From assembly GCF_007752935.1 (NCBI RefSeq), contig NZ_CP036319.1, positions 4,878,501-4,942,500 of the forward strand: a stretch of DNA of 64,000 nucleotides, given 5' to 3'. The stretch is from Crateriforma conspicua. GTDB lineage: Bacteria > Planctomycetota > Planctomycetia > Pirellulales > Pirellulaceae. The position numbers were made by a program, and so were the translations under genes. Below, piece by piece: positions 63,166 through 64,000 of the stretch. Under the pieces are notes generated by a model. The model saw nothing but the letters and a program-made list of their open reading frames with translations. It had not been told where the DNA came from and ran no database searches. Numbering within the stretch: the stretch's first letter is position 1; each line of letters begins with the position of its first letter.

Positions 63166-64000
63166 TCCGTAACCCCTTTCGACAATCCATTGTCAATCGC
63201 TCGGCGGACATCAGCCGGCGGCAACCCCGAGTCCAAAGCCGATTCAGTCAGCAACGCATGCGCAAGTCGCGGCGGACAACCAAGCTCGGCCAAGTTTGCT
63301 GCCGCCGAGTACAACAGCCGGTGTCGGTCGCCTTCGTCCGCACCGTCGCGGATAAACTCCAATGTCGCCAAGTTCAGCTCGGTCCGGTCGGTGTCGCGAC
63401 TTCGGACCGCTTCGGTTTTTCGGTTCGTCTGTTCGCAAGCCGATTGCCAGTCCGCGACCGCTCGTTCGTCGGCCGCTGGTGTTTCTGGCAAGTCGAACGC
63501 CAGCGGCTCGGCCGAACGCTCCACAATCGCCGCCGGCCGAACCTGCATCAGCTCATCGACCGTCAGGAACCGCTTGTGACGTCCCGTCTTGCCGTGGCGG
63601 CTGTTCGGTGCTCGTAATGGCTGGACGATGTGGTAGATAGCCGTGTCGAGCCTTACAGCGGCCTTCGTGGCGATGTCCTCGGCTACCTGCCGAGCCACCC
63701 GGCCGAACACGTCCGACGGTTTGGCGGCGAACAGTGATGTCGGTAGGCCAACGTGAAAGCCTTTTGACCCGCTGAAGAACACCAGCAGCTCGGATTCATC
63801 GACTTGGTATCGCTCCAACACCCAAGCGACCAACCGCCGAGCCGAAGCGGTTGCCCGGTCGATGTTGCCGTCGTCGTCGATGTCGGCCCACAAGTACCGC
63901 GACCAATGCGTCCCGGTGAACCCGCGAACGTCCAACGTTCCGTCCGGTCGAACCACGCGCGACCGAATCGCATTGTCGTACTGGAAAGGTGATAAGAACC
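63162..64000 (-). CDS. Archaeo-eukaryotic-type primase (AEP), 5' end outside the window
   Basis: At least 279 codons, open to the window edge; residues before the GTG at 63956 (FLSPFQYDNAIRSR) read as genuine protein, so the start lies beyond 64 kb. AEP motifs: WADIDDDGN (metal-binding DxD), FFSGSKGFHVGLP (sxH motif), and APNSRHGKTGRHKR (third motif). The C-terminal part (EFIRDGADEGDRHRLLYSAAANLAELG ... PPADVRRAIDNGL) resembles the PriCT-type domain joined to helicases. It primes DNA synthesis on the element, with the adjacent helicase. Confidence 0.87.
   Translation of the reverse strand, partial: FLSPFQYDNAIRSRVVRPDGTLDVRGFTGTHWSRYLWADIDDDGNIDRATASARRLVAWVLERYQVDESELLVFFSGSKGFHVGLPTSLFAAKPSDVFGRVARQVAEDIATKAAVRLDTAIYHIVQPLRAPNSRHGKTGRHKRFLTVDELMQVRPAAIVERSAEPLAFDLPETPAADERAVADWQSACEQTNRKTEAVRSRDTDRTELNLATLEFIRDGADEGDRHRLLYSAAANLAELGCPPRLAHALLTESALDSGLPPADVRRAIDNGLSKGVTE

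Larger units (their letters stand above)
57612..64000. mobile_element. Integrative element inserted at tRNA-Val (left end; right end outside)
   Basis: Bounded on the left by the tRNA-Val 3' half. In tRNA-site integration the partial copy lies distal to the intact tRNA in the tRNA's direction, so the element extends to higher coordinates and the intact tRNA and integrase gene should lie beyond 64 kb. Contents are plasmid/satellite-like: palindrome arrays, small proteins, a candidate origin, a RepA/DnaB-like helicase and an AEP primase, all in one leftward operon. No capsid, terminase, conjugation or Cas gene is visible. Confidence 0.75.

Overview
The window looks like a chromosome segment of a marine-type planctomycete (Pirellulales/Rhodopirellula-like; inferred from content). 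Supporting signs are several secreted sulfatases, a Na+-NQR, a PVC/Bacteroidetes-style V-type ATPase with a DUF2764 subunit, many planctomycete-type DUF proteins, high G+C, and frequent starts without a Shine-Dalgarno site. At about 57.6 kb the host chromosome ends and an integrated element begins, which runs off the right edge.

Layout. 1-2.9 kb: end of a Na+-NQR operon (nqrE, nqrF, and an apbE fused to nqrM). 3-14.3 kb: housekeeping and conserved-hypothetical genes (secreted propeller protein, class V aminotransferase, coaD, PAP2-like protein, ECF sigma factor, ComF-like phosphoribosyltransferase, DUF502, a very small DUF2256 gene, HGSNAT-like membrane acyltransferase, DUF2237). 14.5-19 kb: two-gene envelope module, a GAF-HlyD fusion coupled to an M50 protease-HlyD fusion, behind two leader hairpins. 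19-29.8 kb: two sulfatases, PIG-L deacetylase, SAM hydroxide adenosyltransferase, ion channel, AstE/AspA-family hydrolase, PhoD phosphatase, glgX.

29.9-55.3 kb is an energy and efflux district. A minus-strand run holds an ABM monooxygenase, a SnoaL-like protein, a Gly/Pro-rich exported protein, an RND adaptor with an interrupted frame, an RND pump, and a complete V-ATPase operon in the order B-D-I-K-E-DUF2764-A. Next come a sigma-54 activator, a YhiI/RbbA/YhhJ-like ABC exporter operon, a CPA2-type antiporter and a small His-rich protein. Several start regions here carry good -24/-12 (sigma-54) promoters, so this looks like a local sigma-54 regulon. The V-ATPase K subunit keeps the known Na+ ligands, which together with Na+-NQR suggests sodium-based energetics.

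57.57 kb to the end: the 3' half of a tRNA-Val(CAC) gene with its terminator marks an attachment site. To its right lies about 1.3 kb of unusual DNA: conserved 36-bp and 27-bp repeats alternating with segments that are each a different palindrome. It resembles a CRISPR array in spacing but the 'spacers' are self-complementary. Then comes a leftward operon with an archaeo-eukaryotic-type primase, a DnaB/RepA-like helicase, a winged-helix protein, a repeat region that could be a replication origin, small zinc-finger proteins, a possible CsrA-like protein and coiled-coil proteins, ended by a strong terminator. This is probably a satellite- or plasmid-like integrative element; its integrase and intact tRNA would lie beyond 64 kb.
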